Source: Nocardia carnea (lineage in GTDB: Bacteria > Actinomycetota > Actinomycetes > Mycobacteriales > Mycobacteriaceae). Taken from it: 37,561 nucleotides of DNA. Positions 1 to 7,449 of this stretch are shown in pieces. The position numbers and the translations under genes are program-made. Numbering within the stretch: position 1 is the first letter of the stretch; every line of letters starts with the position of its first letter. The notes beneath the pieces were generated by a model. It was given only the letters and a program-made list of their open reading frames with translations, was not told the DNA's origin and did no database searches. The DNA lies in the NCBI RefSeq assembly GCF_029869215.1, contig NZ_JARWPM010000257.1:1-37561 (forward strand), given 5' to 3'.

Positions 1-120
1 CCCCGCCGTGGGGGGGGGGGCCCCCCCCCCCCGGGCGCCGCCCCCCCCCCCCCCCAAACCCCCCCCCCTTATCCCCCCCCCCCCGGCCCGGGGGCCCCCC
101 CCCCCCCCCCCGCCCCCCCC
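1..120. other. Low-complexity G/C runs at the left edge (probable sequence artefact)
   Basis: The first 120 bases are almost only C and G in homopolymer blocks, with no codon structure. The first readable coding sequence begins where this block ends. Similar blocks lie near 35.4 kb and at the right edge. I read it as poor base-calling at a contig end, not biology. Confidence 0.75.
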
Positions 121-492
121 CGGGGCCAGCCCTTCCGCCGAGATACAGGACGCCCCGCCCAGCCGACGCGGCAGGCCGGGAACCGGCATATCGTCGAGCA
201 CCAGCACCGCGCCGACAGCGCCGACCTCGCGCTCCGCCCGGGCCCGCCCGGCCGCCGGGTCCACCGGCGCCGCCACCGCACCCACCCGCCATACCGCCAT
301 CAGAGCCATCAGCAGCTCAGCGGAATTCGCCATCACGATCGCGACCACACTGCCCGCTCGTACACCCGCGGCCGCCAACTGCGCGGCCGCCGCGTCGACA
401 CATGCGGTGAACTCACGATAGGTCCACTCTCGATTCCGGTCTGTCACGCACAGCGCATCATCCGCACGCCGGCGCCAGACCAGATGATCCAT
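121..492 (-). CDS. AMP-binding acyl-CoA/acyl-AMP ligase, N-terminal fragment
   Basis: The minus strand from the ATG at 492 reads as the N-terminus of an AMP-binding enzyme (ANL superfamily). It has the features normally found early in these proteins: a stretch like REWTYREFTACVDAAAAQL, then VRAGSVVAIVMANSAELLMALMAVWRVGAVAAPVDP, given here in pieces (ANSAELLMALMA, GAVAAPVDP). About 124 codons are readable before the frame enters the G/C run at the window edge. The ATP-binding loop and the rest of the catalytic domain are therefore outside the window. GGGAG lies just before the ATG. Substrate cannot be predicted from this fragment. The family is clear; the 3' boundary is only where readable sequence stops. 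Confidence 0.7.
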
Positions 493-671
493 GGCTCCCG
501 ACACAGCCCTCATCAACTTCCGTAGTCAGCGACAGGCTCAGGCTAACCATCGGCACCCCACCGGGATACGGGCCCGCACACCAGCATCTGCCGAACCCAT
601 AGTGCACCGCGCACAAAACCTGGGAAGCGGCTTCTCGCGAGGGGCCACCTGCCGGCGGAAACCACCGGAGG

Positions 672-1283
672 TCACTGTGCCGCACCGAGGTCTGCGCGAC
701 GCGGCGCACATTCCGCGAGCACCGCGGCTGCTGCTGCCCGGACGGCGTCGTCGATCCATTCCGGAATCGGTCGTGCCCCGGCGATATTGTCGCGAACCAG
801 CCCGTAGGGAATCGCCTTGACCGCGGCTTCGGCGACCGCGAGCGCGGCGGGTTCGGCGGTGCCGAGATCTCGCCGCACCGCGGCGACGAGGGCCGCGTCG
901 ATATCGTCGTTGATATGCACGATGGCGTGCCGTAAGTCCTCGGAACCGATGTGCCGGAGCTGATCGCGGTTGTACATCTTCATGGCCCGCGCTTCGGTGG
1001 GGTGGGCGCGGCAGTAACGCGGTATGTGCAGCGCCGCGTCGATCAGTGGATCGGTGCCCGCGAGCGCCTCCAGCAAGCCGCCGTGAAAACGTTTGATCGA
1101 GCGATACCACAGGCGGGCCAAAAGCTCGTCCCGGGAGGCGAAACGCAGGTAGATGGAGCCGGTGCGGATACCGGATGCCGCACTGATGTGGGCGATCGTC
1201 GGCCTGGTGACGGCGGGATCGGCCAAGACGTCGCGAGCTGCGTCGAGCACCTGGTCGTCGGTGAAGAGGCGAGGTCTTGCCAC
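672..1283 (-). CDS. TetR-family transcriptional regulator
   Basis: A 203-residue protein with an N-terminal TetR-type helix-turn-helix: the helix near residues 5-20 (LFTDDQVLDAARDVLAD), then IAHISAASGIRTGSIYLRFASR, seen here as ISAASGIRTGSIYLRF. The C-terminal ligand domain shows no recognisable family signature. The start is GTG at 1283. The gene is divergent from the small membrane protein gene at 1312 with only 28 bases between them, so it probably controls that gene and itself. The interval contains TTAGCGCCTAG, a possible but imperfect operator. Ligand unknown. Confidence 0.85.
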   Translation of the reverse strand: MARPRLFTDDQVLDAARDVLADPAVTRPTIAHISAASGIRTGSIYLRFASRDELLARLWYRSIKRFHGGLLEALAGTDPLIDAALHIPRYCRAHPTEARAMKMYNRDQLRHIGSEDLRHAIVHINDDIDAALVAAVRRDLGTAEPAALAVAEAAVKAIPYGLVRDNIAGARPIPEWIDDAVRAAAAAVLAECAPRRADLGAAQ

Positions 1284-1311
1284 ACCTCACCTTAGCGCCT
1301 AGTTTTGAAAT

Positions 1312-1662
1312 ATGAATTCAAAAACCATTCCGTGGACAGGGCTGCTCGTCACCGCCATAGGCGCGATTCACACCGCGCTGGGTGCCGTCCAGTGGGCGAC
1401 GTCGGACGAGCCGATGGAACTGTCCTTCTGGTTCACCGGATTCGGCGTCGTGGCGGTGGCCTATGGGCTCGCACTGATCGATGCCGAACGCATTCGTGGC
1501 CGGCTGTCCTGGATGGCGCTGGCCCCACTCATCGCGATCGCGGGGTTCGGGCTCGCCGTGTATCCGCTCTCCGGGTTCACCACGCTGGTCGTTCCGATCG
1601 CGACGGGCCTGGCGAGCCGGTTGCGCCGATCGGCGGCCGGGCCAGCGGTACCGATCGCCTGA
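1312..1662 (+). CDS. Small four-helix membrane protein (DUF6463-like)
   Basis: A 116-residue hydrophobic protein with about four predicted membrane segments, near residues 8-28, 38-55, 66-86 and 88-105. The opening TGLLVTAIGAIHTALGAVQW and the second helix FWFTGFGVVAVAYGLALID resemble the DUF6463 family of small actinobacterial membrane proteins, a recalled resemblance. No catalytic residues stand out. The ATG lies 28 bases from the divergent TetR gene and has no clear Shine-Dalgarno, so the message may be leaderless. It is probably the direct target of that TetR. Function unknown. Confidence 0.75.
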   Translation: MNSKTIPWTGLLVTAIGAIHTALGAVQWATSDEPMELSFWFTGFGVVAVAYGLALIDAERIRGRLSWMALAPLIAIAGFGLAVYPLSGFTTLVVPIATGLASRLRRSAAGPAVPIA

Positions 1663-1741
1663 ATCGACACCGATCGACGGGCCCGGCCACACCGATCGTC
1701 TCCCCGCACGGGCGCGGAACCGTGCGCGGATATCGCCTACT

Positions 1742-2092
1742 TCACTGCACCGCGATCAGGCCGAGTGCGGCAACGGCGCCGGCGAGGTAGGCGCCGGGAA
1801 AGACGATGTTGTAGTACACCCGGGCCCGGATATGGAAGACGACAGCGCCGACGAAGAAAACAACGAGCGCGGCCGCGGCGGCGATACCCACCGGCCGCGC
1901 ACCGAGCATCCCGGCCAGCAGCCCTATGGCCCCGGCCAGCTTGGCGGTGGCCAGCCAGGGCAGCCAGGGCCGCGGAACATGCACTTCGGCGGAGTTCGCG
2001 AGAACGAACTTCGCACGCGCGAAATCGGCGACCGCCATCCCGGCATTGGCGACGATGACCGAGACGGTCACCACAAGGTAAGTGATCTGCAT
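1742..2092 (-). CDS. DoxX-like membrane protein
   Basis: A 116-residue protein with four hydrophobic segments. The pattern is an N-terminal helix, then ARAKFVLANSAEVHVPRPWL, PWLATAKLAGAIGLLAGML and a final VYYNIVFPGAYLAGAVAAL. This is the layout of the DoxX/DoxX-like family, whose members are small quinone- or redox-associated membrane proteins of mostly unknown role. AAAGGG lies about ten bases before the ATG at 2092. It is downstream of, and on the same strand as, the TetR gene at 2322-2960, with a 229-base gap in which I see no gene. Co-regulation is possible. Confidence 0.75.
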   Translation of the reverse strand: MQITYLVVTVSVIVANAGMAVADFARAKFVLANSAEVHVPRPWLPWLATAKLAGAIGLLAGMLGARPVGIAAAAALVVFFVGAVVFHIRARVYYNIVFPGAYLAGAVAALGLIAVQ

Positions 2093-2321
2093 ATGGGCGA
2101 CACCCTTTCATCGGCGGGCGCGTCCGCCCCGCCGATTCTCGATGGACGGAGGCGACCACAGATCCCATGACAGGTCATGAAGCCTCCCTTCCGCCGGCAA
2201 CCGGGCGGATCCCGGATTGCTCCCGCGGTAAGACGACGCAGCCCGGGAAAATGTCTGGTCGATATGAGCCATCTCACTCGGATGGCGGTACCGGACATGT
2301 CTGCTGCGGGGGTCGCCTCGC

Positions 2322-2960
2322 CTAAGCGCCCGGCGAGGACGGCGGGCCGGGGGTGTGGCCAGGAATGTCGCGGGTCCGCCGCATGGTGAACAGTGCCGCT
2401 GCGGCCTGCTCGGCGAGATCGGCGGCATGGGCCGGTATCTCCCGGCCCGCACCCAGGTATCGCCTGATCATGGCATAGGGCAGATCGATCACCGCGAGAA
2501 ATATCCGGTCGGCTGCGTCGGGGGAGGTTTCCGCGCAGCCCTCGATCAGCGCGGCCAGCCTGTTGTGCAGTGCGGCGTTCGCTCGGGCGGTAGCGGCGCG
2601 GGCCGGCTCGCTCCAGCTCCGTTCGTCCAGTTCGCGCGCACCCGCCAGCAGAACGCGCGCGTCGCGGGGATGGCGCCTGGCCCACTCCAGGCTCACGCGG
2701 GCGCCGTGGACGATCGCCTCCCGCGGTTCTCCGCGGCTCAGCGCGGCGAGCAGTTCGCCGTGGAACCTCCGCAGCGCACGACCCCACAGCGCCGCCAGCA
2801 GCGCGGGCCGATCCGGGAAACGGTGATACACCGACCCGCTCGGCGCGCCGGCGGCTTTGGCCACTCCCGACATGGTGACAGCGGCCGGCCCGCCGCTCGC
2901 GAGGAGATCGGCGGCGGCGTCCAGAAGCCGGTCGGCGTCATATCTCGGCGGCCTTCCCAT
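2322..2960 (-). CDS. TetR-family transcriptional regulator
   Basis: A 212-residue TetR protein. The DNA-binding region spans roughly residues 5-50 and includes LLDAAADLLASGGPAAVTMS and GVAKAAGAPSGSVYHRFPDR, a textbook TetR recognition helix. The remainder is a helical ligand-binding domain with no recognisable subfamily. The ATG at 2960 is divergent from the SRPBCC gene at 3116. The 155-base interval contains a strong palindrome (2989-3004), the best candidate operator. The regulator probably represses itself and the SRPBCC gene. Ligand unknown. Confidence 0.87.
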   Translation of the reverse strand: MGRPPRYDADRLLDAAADLLASGGPAAVTMSGVAKAAGAPSGSVYHRFPDRPALLAALWGRALRRFHGELLAALSRGEPREAIVHGARVSLEWARRHPRDARVLLAGARELDERSWSEPARAATARANAALHNRLAALIEGCAETSPDAADRIFLAVIDLPYAMIRRYLGAGREIPAHAADLAEQAAAALFTMRRTRDIPGHTPGPPSSPGA

Positions 2961-2975
2961 GTAATGGAGGGTATG

Positions 2976-3004
2976 CTCTAATACTTTTTAGAGACAAATC
3001 TCTA
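2976..3004. promoter_or_regulatory. Probable TetR operator (TAGAGA-CAAA-TCTCTA)
   Basis: A perfect 6-base inverted repeat with a 4-base spacer, TAGAGACAAATCTCTA, lies at 2989-3004. A further half-site CTCTA at 2976-2980 pairs with the same TAGAG. It sits in an unusually AT-rich patch between the divergent TetR (start 2960) and SRPBCC (start 3116) genes. TATAAC overlapping its right edge could be a -10 element for the SRPBCC gene. Binding by this TetR is inferred. Confidence 0.6.
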
Positions 3005-3115
3005 TAACGGTGTTGCGGGCCGCTCCACCGGACCCGTCTCGGGTGCGGGCTCGACGCGTCCACGCGCCTCGGGCAGACCGCCACGCCGTGCCACCCGAAA
3101 CGAAGGACCCGAACC

Positions 3116-3676
3116 GTGGCCGATATCAACATCCACCGCCGCCACCTGCCCGCATCGGCGAGCGAAGTAGGCGCACTACTCGATACCCTCGCCGGGGAGA
3201 ACGACGCGCTCTGGCCCACGCACCGCTGGCCCCCGATGCTGTTCGACCGGCCACTCGGCGAGGGCGCGGCAGGCGGGCACGGCCCGATCCGTTATGCCGT
3301 GGAGCATTACGTGCCCGGCCGCTGGGTGCGTTTCCGCTTCACCGGCCCCCGCGGCTTCCACGGCTTCCACGAATTCACCGTCCACCCCACCTCCCACGGC
3401 ACCGAGCTGGTCAACCTGCTCGTCATGGACGCGCGCGGCCCGGCCCGGCTGACCTGGCCCCTGGTTTTCCGGCGGCTGCACGACGCCTGCCTCGAAGACA
3501 GCCTGGACCGCGCGGAACAAACCCTCACCGGCGCCGTGGCCCGACCTGCCCGATGGAGCAACCGGGTCCGTCTGCTGCGCCGGCTCGCCGAATACACCGT
3601 CGGCCGGAAACCACCGGCCACGCAGCAGGCTTCCGTAGATGTGCGCCCCTCGTCGGTGAACACCGGTCCGAGCTAG
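3116..3676 (+). CDS. SRPBCC-family protein (START-like fold)
   Basis: A 186-residue protein with a SRPBCC/polyketide-cyclase-like pattern: HRRHLPASASEVGALLDTLA at the start, then a central YAVEHYVPGRWVRFRFTGP and FHGFHEFTVHPTSHGTELVN. That is the beta-sheet core of a hydrophobic-cavity fold used for binding small lipophilic ligands. No catalytic residues can be assigned. The GTG start at 3116 has GAAGGA eight bases upstream. The C-terminal 50 residues are Arg-rich and probably disordered. It is divergent from the TetR gene, so induction by a ligand of that regulator is likely. Function unknown. Confidence 0.72.
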   Translation: MADINIHRRHLPASASEVGALLDTLAGENDALWPTHRWPPMLFDRPLGEGAAGGHGPIRYAVEHYVPGRWVRFRFTGPRGFHGFHEFTVHPTSHGTELVNLLVMDARGPARLTWPLVFRRLHDACLEDSLDRAEQTLTGAVARPARWSNRVRLLRRLAEYTVGRKPPATQQASVDVRPSSVNTGPS

Positions 3677-3807
3677 CGGCGCAGGGGCGATCCCGGAACG
3701 AAGCGTATCGACGACCGGCCGCAGCCCCGGATCGCCTCGGCCGGGCGGGCTCGGTAGAGGAACACGATTCCGGCGTACCGCAGGAGGAGCGGGCGGCCGA
3801 TAGGGGG

Positions 3808-4551
3808 TCAGGATCCGATCGTCGCGGGAAGCTGCGCGGGGTCGATCGGGCTACCGTCGACGAACACCGACGGTGTCGACCGGATTCCGCTGTCGAGAAC
3901 CGCCGAGGTGTGGGCTCGGACGAATTTGCGGTAGGTCCGGTCTGTGACACAGCGGGCGAATGCCGGACCCGAGTAGCCGGCGCCTTCGGCGATGTCGATG
4001 ATCGTGCTGTCGGGCAGGCCCTCGCCGCCTTCCGCCGGCTGGTGCTCGAACATGGTCTGCAGCCAGCTCGGGTAGCGGGTGGGGTCGGCTTCGGCAGCGC
4101 AGTACGAGGCGTTGGCGGCTCGGCTCGAGTACTCGGTGGACGAGGCGCGGTCGAGGAAAGCGATGATGTCGTATTCGGCCGCGACCGTGCCCGCGTTCAC
4201 CGCATCGGTCAGCAGCGGCCCGTAGCTCGCCTCGAAGCGCCGGCAGGCCGGGCATTGCAGGTCGGCGACTACCCGGACGGTTCGCGCCGCGGACGGTGTG
4301 CCGACTCTGATCGCACCGGACGCGGTGATACTCACGGTGATCCCGGCCGGGTCGGTGCCCGGCTGCGCAGCGATGACAGGAGTCGGTCCGGGATCGTCGC
4401 GTGCGGATTGCTTGACGGCCACATTGATTCCGATTGCCGCGATGAGCCCGACCAATACGGTGGCCACAGCCACCTGGACCAGGATTCGGCGGGTGCGGTC
4501 CTGCCGCTCGACCGCGGCCAGTGTGTTCTTGCGTTTCGTTCGTGTGTTCAC
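3808..4551 (-). CDS. Membrane-anchored DsbA-like thiol-disulfide oxidoreductase
   Basis: A 247-residue protein. Residues 25-47 form one membrane anchor (ILVQVAVATVLVGLIAAIGI) after a basic cytoplasmic tail, placing the rest outside the cell. The thioredoxin fold carries a CPAC active site at C100-C103 (VADLQCPACRRFE) and the cis-proline loop IRSTPSVFVDG near the C-terminus, as in DsbA-like/MtbDsbA relatives. The GTG start at 4551 was chosen because AAGGAG lies about seven bases upstream; a longer frame to 4761 lacks such support. It follows the SigC-like gene on the same strand after 115 bases and probably shares its transcript. Given the copper-linked neighbourhood, a role in disulfide or copper-site maturation of exported proteins is plausible. 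Confidence 0.83.
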   Translation of the reverse strand: MNTRTKRKNTLAAVERQDRTRRILVQVAVATVLVGLIAAIGINVAVKQSARDDPGPTPVIAAQPGTDPAGITVSITASGAIRVGTPSAARTVRVVADLQCPACRRFEASYGPLLTDAVNAGTVAAEYDIIAFLDRASSTEYSSRAANASYCAAEADPTRYPSWLQTMFEHQPAEGGEGLPDSTIIDIAEGAGYSGPAFARCVTDRTYRKFVRAHTSAVLDSGIRSTPSVFVDGSPIDPAQLPATIGS

Positions 4552-4666
4552 CGAGGGCTCCTTGCCTGGACATGGGTGTCGGGTAGATGAGGGTTTGCCG
4601 TCCGGGTCGCGGCGTGGCGGCCGGACCGCGTGGTGGACCCGGGCGGCATCCACCACGCGGATAACG

Positions 4667-5290
4667 TCACCGCGCGGGGGCGAGCGAGACGGAGGATGTG
4701 CCGGAGCGCGGGGAGTCCCGTGGTAAGGCGTAGACCACCGCGGCATCGGCATCGATACCACGCCAGAGTTCGACCAGGGTTTCCCGGGCTCGTGCGACCC
4801 GGGACCGGATCGTGCCGACCGGGCAATCGGCGGCGTGTGCGGCCTCGGCGTAGGTCAACCCGAGGATCTGGGTCAGCACGAACGCCTCGCGGCGATCCGC
4901 GGGCAGATGACGCAGAAAATCGGCGACGACCATCTCCTCGCCCACGTCGGTGTCGTGACGGTCGCGCCGCTGCTCGATCGCTGTTTCCCAGTCCGCACCG
5001 CCAGTGGTCCGGGGCCGCGCCGAGGCGGTGCGCAGTCGATCGATCACCGCGCGCCGGGCGATCGACAGCAGCCAGGTACGTGCGGTCGAGCGTCCGGCGA
5101 AACGCGGCAAACTGCCCATCGCCCGGAGAAAGGTCTCCTGGGTGAGGTCGTCGGCCGACTGGACATCGGTGAGGTGTGCGACGAAGCGCCACACATCGGC
5201 CTGGGTGCACCGGACGAATTCCGCCAGCGCGGTCCGGTCGCCTGCCCCCGCGGCGAGAGCCAGCGCGGTCAGGTGGTCATCCGTGGGCAT
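4667..5290 (-). CDS. sigC: ECF sigma factor, SigC-like
   Basis: A 207-residue ECF sigma factor. Region 2 includes FVRCTQADVWRFVAHLTDVQ and SADDLTQETFLRAMGSLPRF, followed by ARTWLLSIARRAVIDRLR. Region 4 includes REAFVLTQILGLTYAEAAHA and DCPVGTIRSRVARARETL. These strings are very close to my recollection of M. tuberculosis SigC (Rv2069), including TQxDVWRFVAxL and DLTQETFLRA. It has about 20 extra C-terminal residues compared with SigC. From memory, SigC in M. tuberculosis has been linked to expression of the nrp-ctpB copper-acquisition genes. Here the sigma gene sits inside the locus holding those same genes, which strongly suggests the same job. No anti-sigma gene is adjacent; the nearest candidate is at 17091-17324. 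Confidence 0.85.
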   Translation of the reverse strand: MPTDDHLTALALAAGAGDRTALAEFVRCTQADVWRFVAHLTDVQSADDLTQETFLRAMGSLPRFAGRSTARTWLLSIARRAVIDRLRTASARPRTTGGADWETAIEQRRDRHDTDVGEEMVVADFLRHLPADRREAFVLTQILGLTYAEAAHAADCPVGTIRSRVARARETLVELWRGIDADAAVVYALPRDSPRSGTSSVSLAPAR

Positions 5291-5586
5291 GAGTGACCAC
5301 CGGGCGACGGCCGGAAGGCGGCGCCGGATCGGGTGGGAGACAGGCCGAATGCCCGCACCCGGGTAACAGGAAATGCAGATTGTCCATCACAGCAAGCTTC
5401 TGATCGGGACGCAGACGTGAACGGCACCGTGATCACGCCGATTCCGTACACGCATTCACCACGCGGGTGCGGCACGGACATCAGGAGGTCACGTCACCGC
5501 CGGCGCTGCGCCGGTGACGTATACCCGCCGCGAAGCTCGGAAGCACCGGGCGCCCATGGATTCCGTAGAAGGGGCCCGGCCCGCAG
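5291..5586. promoter_or_regulatory. Non-coding stretch: sigC upstream region and a hairpin
   Basis: No convincing gene lies in these 296 bases. On the minus strand it must contain the sigC promoter. The minus-strand word CGGAAT, with CGTTCA after 17 bases, vaguely resembles the GGAAT/CGT elements used by ECF sigma factors, but this is weak. The hairpin at 5491-5520 is listed separately. Confidence 0.4.
5491..5520 (-). terminator. Hairpin, probable terminator after the 5587-6198 gene
   Basis: ACGTCACC pairs with GGTGACGT, and CCGGCG with CGCCGG around a CTG loop, giving a strong stem with a small bulge. It lies about 67 bases past the stop of the membrane-protein gene and before the sigC promoter region. 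There is no U-tract, which is common in high-GC actinobacteria. It could alternatively be a protein-binding palindrome. Confidence 0.45.
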
Positions 5587-6198
5587 TCACGCCGTTGCGG
5601 CAGGTTGGGAAAAGAGGACGCTCTCGTATCCGGGCGGGCCGCGGCGCGCCACTGCATGCCGCAGGAACTCGACCGTCACCGCCGGTTCGTCCGCTGTGTC
5701 CACCGGTCGAACCGCCATCGTGGGGCGGGCGGCCGGCAGTCGCAGCAGCAGCGGGACCAGGATGCGGGTGTAGAGAGCCGCGGCGAGCGAGAACGCGACC
5801 CGTTCCCCGCACCACAGCCAGACACCGCACACCAGCGCCGCCAGACAGTGCGCCACCAGCATGGCGGGAACGGGTGCCTCGGCCGGGGGGCCGGCGGCCG
5901 CGGCGTGGTCCGTGTGCCCGCTGGTGGGATCCGCCGCGAACCACAGGTGCAGGAGGCCCTGACCGGCCAGCAAGCCGACCGTGATCGGGAGAAGTCCGCG
6001 TTGCCGGTCGGTGACCGCCCAGGCGAGAGCCGCGACGAACGCGGTGGCGACAGTCAGCGTCGACAGGGAAAGGGTGTGCGCCGAGGTCAGTGTGTGCCCG
6101 GAGGCCGACAGCAGAACGCAGATCAGCGCGAAAACCCACGCACGGCACGCCCGGGCGAGCGGCGAGCGGTGCGCGGGACTGGTCATGGTGCCGTCCAT
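5587..6198 (-). CDS. Four-helix membrane protein with His-containing loop, copper-locus type
   Basis: A protein of about 203 residues with four or five hydrophobic segments. They are separated by a loop containing SGHTDHAAAAG and flanked by membrane-embedded His and Cys (GLLHLWF, MLVAHCLAALVCGVWLWCGE). The last 50 residues are soluble. Similar proteins, recalled from Streptomyces and other actinobacteria, sit beside CopC/YcnI-type copper genes. ATG 6198 was chosen because AAGGGG lies seven bases upstream; ATG 6186 is an alternative. It is divergent from the ABC importer, sharing a 174-base promoter region with a palindrome. A role in copper handling is inference from His/Cys placement and neighbours. 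Confidence 0.68.
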   Translation of the reverse strand: MDGTMTSPAHRSPLARACRAWVFALICVLLSASGHTLTSAHTLSLSTLTVATAFVAALAWAVTDRQRGLLPITVGLLAGQGLLHLWFAADPTSGHTDHAAAAGPPAEAPVPAMLVAHCLAALVCGVWLWCGERVAFSLAAALYTRILVPLLLRLPAARPTMAVRPVDTADEPAVTVEFLRHAVARRGPPGYESVLFSQPAATA

Positions 6199-6271
6199 CC
6201 TCGCACCCCTTCGGCCGGGCGGCCGGGCGGGGCGGGCTCTTGTGCGCACTGCTGCGGCCGGAGCGCGACAT

Positions 6272-6282
6272 TGTGAGTCACA
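6272..6282. promoter_or_regulatory. Perfect palindrome TGTGAGTCACA in a divergent promoter
   Basis: TGTGA-G-TCACA is an 11-base perfect palindrome between the membrane-protein gene (start 6198) and the importer operon (start 6373). Its position suits an operator acting on both. It does not match a Zur or CsoR box that I know, and the one-base centre differs from a Crp site. Regulator unknown. Confidence 0.4.
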
Positions 6283-6372
6283 CCACGGAACCGGCGACGC
6301 CCGGTGCGCGACTACTGCGGGGAGTGGGCCGCCGGCCCGCGATCGGTGAGCCACGGAAGGTGGGTATGCGGC

Positions 6373-7449
6373 GTGAAGACACAACGGCTTTCGCGGCCGG
6401 CGCTGTGCGGACTGCTGCTCGCGGGTACCGCGTTGCTGGGGGCATGCGGCACCTCCGGCTCCGGGGAGTCCGTGAGCGCGGGAGAAATACCGGCCGGATA
6501 CCCGGTGACCGTGGACAACTGCGGATTCGAGCAGACCTTCGACCGGCCGCCCTCGCGCGTACTGATCCTGCAGGGAGCATCGGTGGGGGAGGCGGAGACG
6601 TTCGTCTCGCTCGGGCTCGAGAAGACGATCGCCGCCAATACACAGTTTTACGGTGTCTCCGATATTCCGGGTATGGCCGAGAAAGTCGATGCGCTGCCCA
6701 GAGGTGACCTGACCCTGAACGAGGCCGCCGATGTCCCGGCCGAGCAGGTCCTGGCCCTGCGCCCGGACCTGGTCGTATCCACCTGGTCCGGCGGCTTCGA
6801 TCCCAGGTTCGGCTTCGCGAGCCGGGAGATGCTGCAGCAGGCCGGTATCCGCACGCTGGTGAACCCGGTCAACTGCGCCTACGGCAAGCCGGGGAACGTC
6901 ACACCGGCCGAGGAGCAGAAGTACCGCACCGGGTCCACCGAGTCCTCGCTCGAGTTCATCGAGTTGATCGGCGAAGTGTTCGGTGTCTCCGACCGTGCCG
7001 CCGACCTCACGGGACGACTGCGCGATCGCATCGAAGCGACGAAGTCCGCCGTGGCGGGCCGGGATCCGAAGCAGATGCTGATCGCGTTCCCCGATATGAG
7101 TGTGATGAACGCCAACGGCTTGCCGGCGGTGTTCTCCGGAGCCATCTACGACTCCGTCGTGCGCGCCGCCGGGGGCGAACCGAGCTTCCCCGACGGCGGC
7201 TGGGATCTCACCGGGAACCTCAGCGCCGAACAACTCGCCGCCGCGCCGGTGGACGTTCTGGTGATCGGCGCGTACCGGCCGGGCGAGGATCTCGACGCGG
7301 AGGCCGCGAAGTTGTTCGCCGCGTATCCGCAGTGGAACGCCTCGAAGAACAAGACCTATGTGAAGGTTTCCGATGGCATCTATCTCGGGCCCGCCAATGC
7401 CGACGCGATCGACAAAATCGCCCGGGCCGCCCACCCCGACGCCTTCTGA
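6373..7449 (+). CDS. Solute-binding lipoprotein of a FecCD-type ABC importer
   Basis: A 358-residue protein. A signal peptide ends in a lipobox (GTALLGACG), so the mature protein should be lipid-anchored at the Cys outside the membrane. The body has the periplasmic-binding-protein type III layout for siderophores, heme or cobalamin: PSRVLILQGASVGEAETFVS, VPAEQVLALRPDLVVST near the first lobe, and a late DVLVIGAY. GTG 6373 was chosen because it directly precedes a normal signal peptide with AGGTGGG upstream. The permease gene overlaps its end. Placed immediately before the INLP biosynthetic operon, it probably captures a metal-INLP complex. The ligand is inferred, and a cobalamin or ordinary siderophore role remains possible. 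Confidence 0.82.
   Translation: MKTQRLSRPALCGLLLAGTALLGACGTSGSGESVSAGEIPAGYPVTVDNCGFEQTFDRPPSRVLILQGASVGEAETFVSLGLEKTIAANTQFYGVSDIPGMAEKVDALPRGDLTLNEAADVPAEQVLALRPDLVVSTWSGGFDPRFGFASREMLQQAGIRTLVNPVNCAYGKPGNVTPAEEQKYRTGSTESSLEFIELIGEVFGVSDRAADLTGRLRDRIEATKSAVAGRDPKQMLIAFPDMSVMNANGLPAVFSGAIYDSVVRAAGGEPSFPDGGWDLTGNLSAEQLAAAPVDVLVIGAYRPGEDLDAEAAKLFAAYPQWNASKNKTYVKVSDGIYLGPANADAIDKIARAAHPDAF

Noticed and set aside
5269..5481. A 70-codon minus-strand frame overlapping the sigC start as a possible leader peptide
   Set aside because: Composition is not distinctive, and it overlaps the sigma gene in another frame with no supporting motif.
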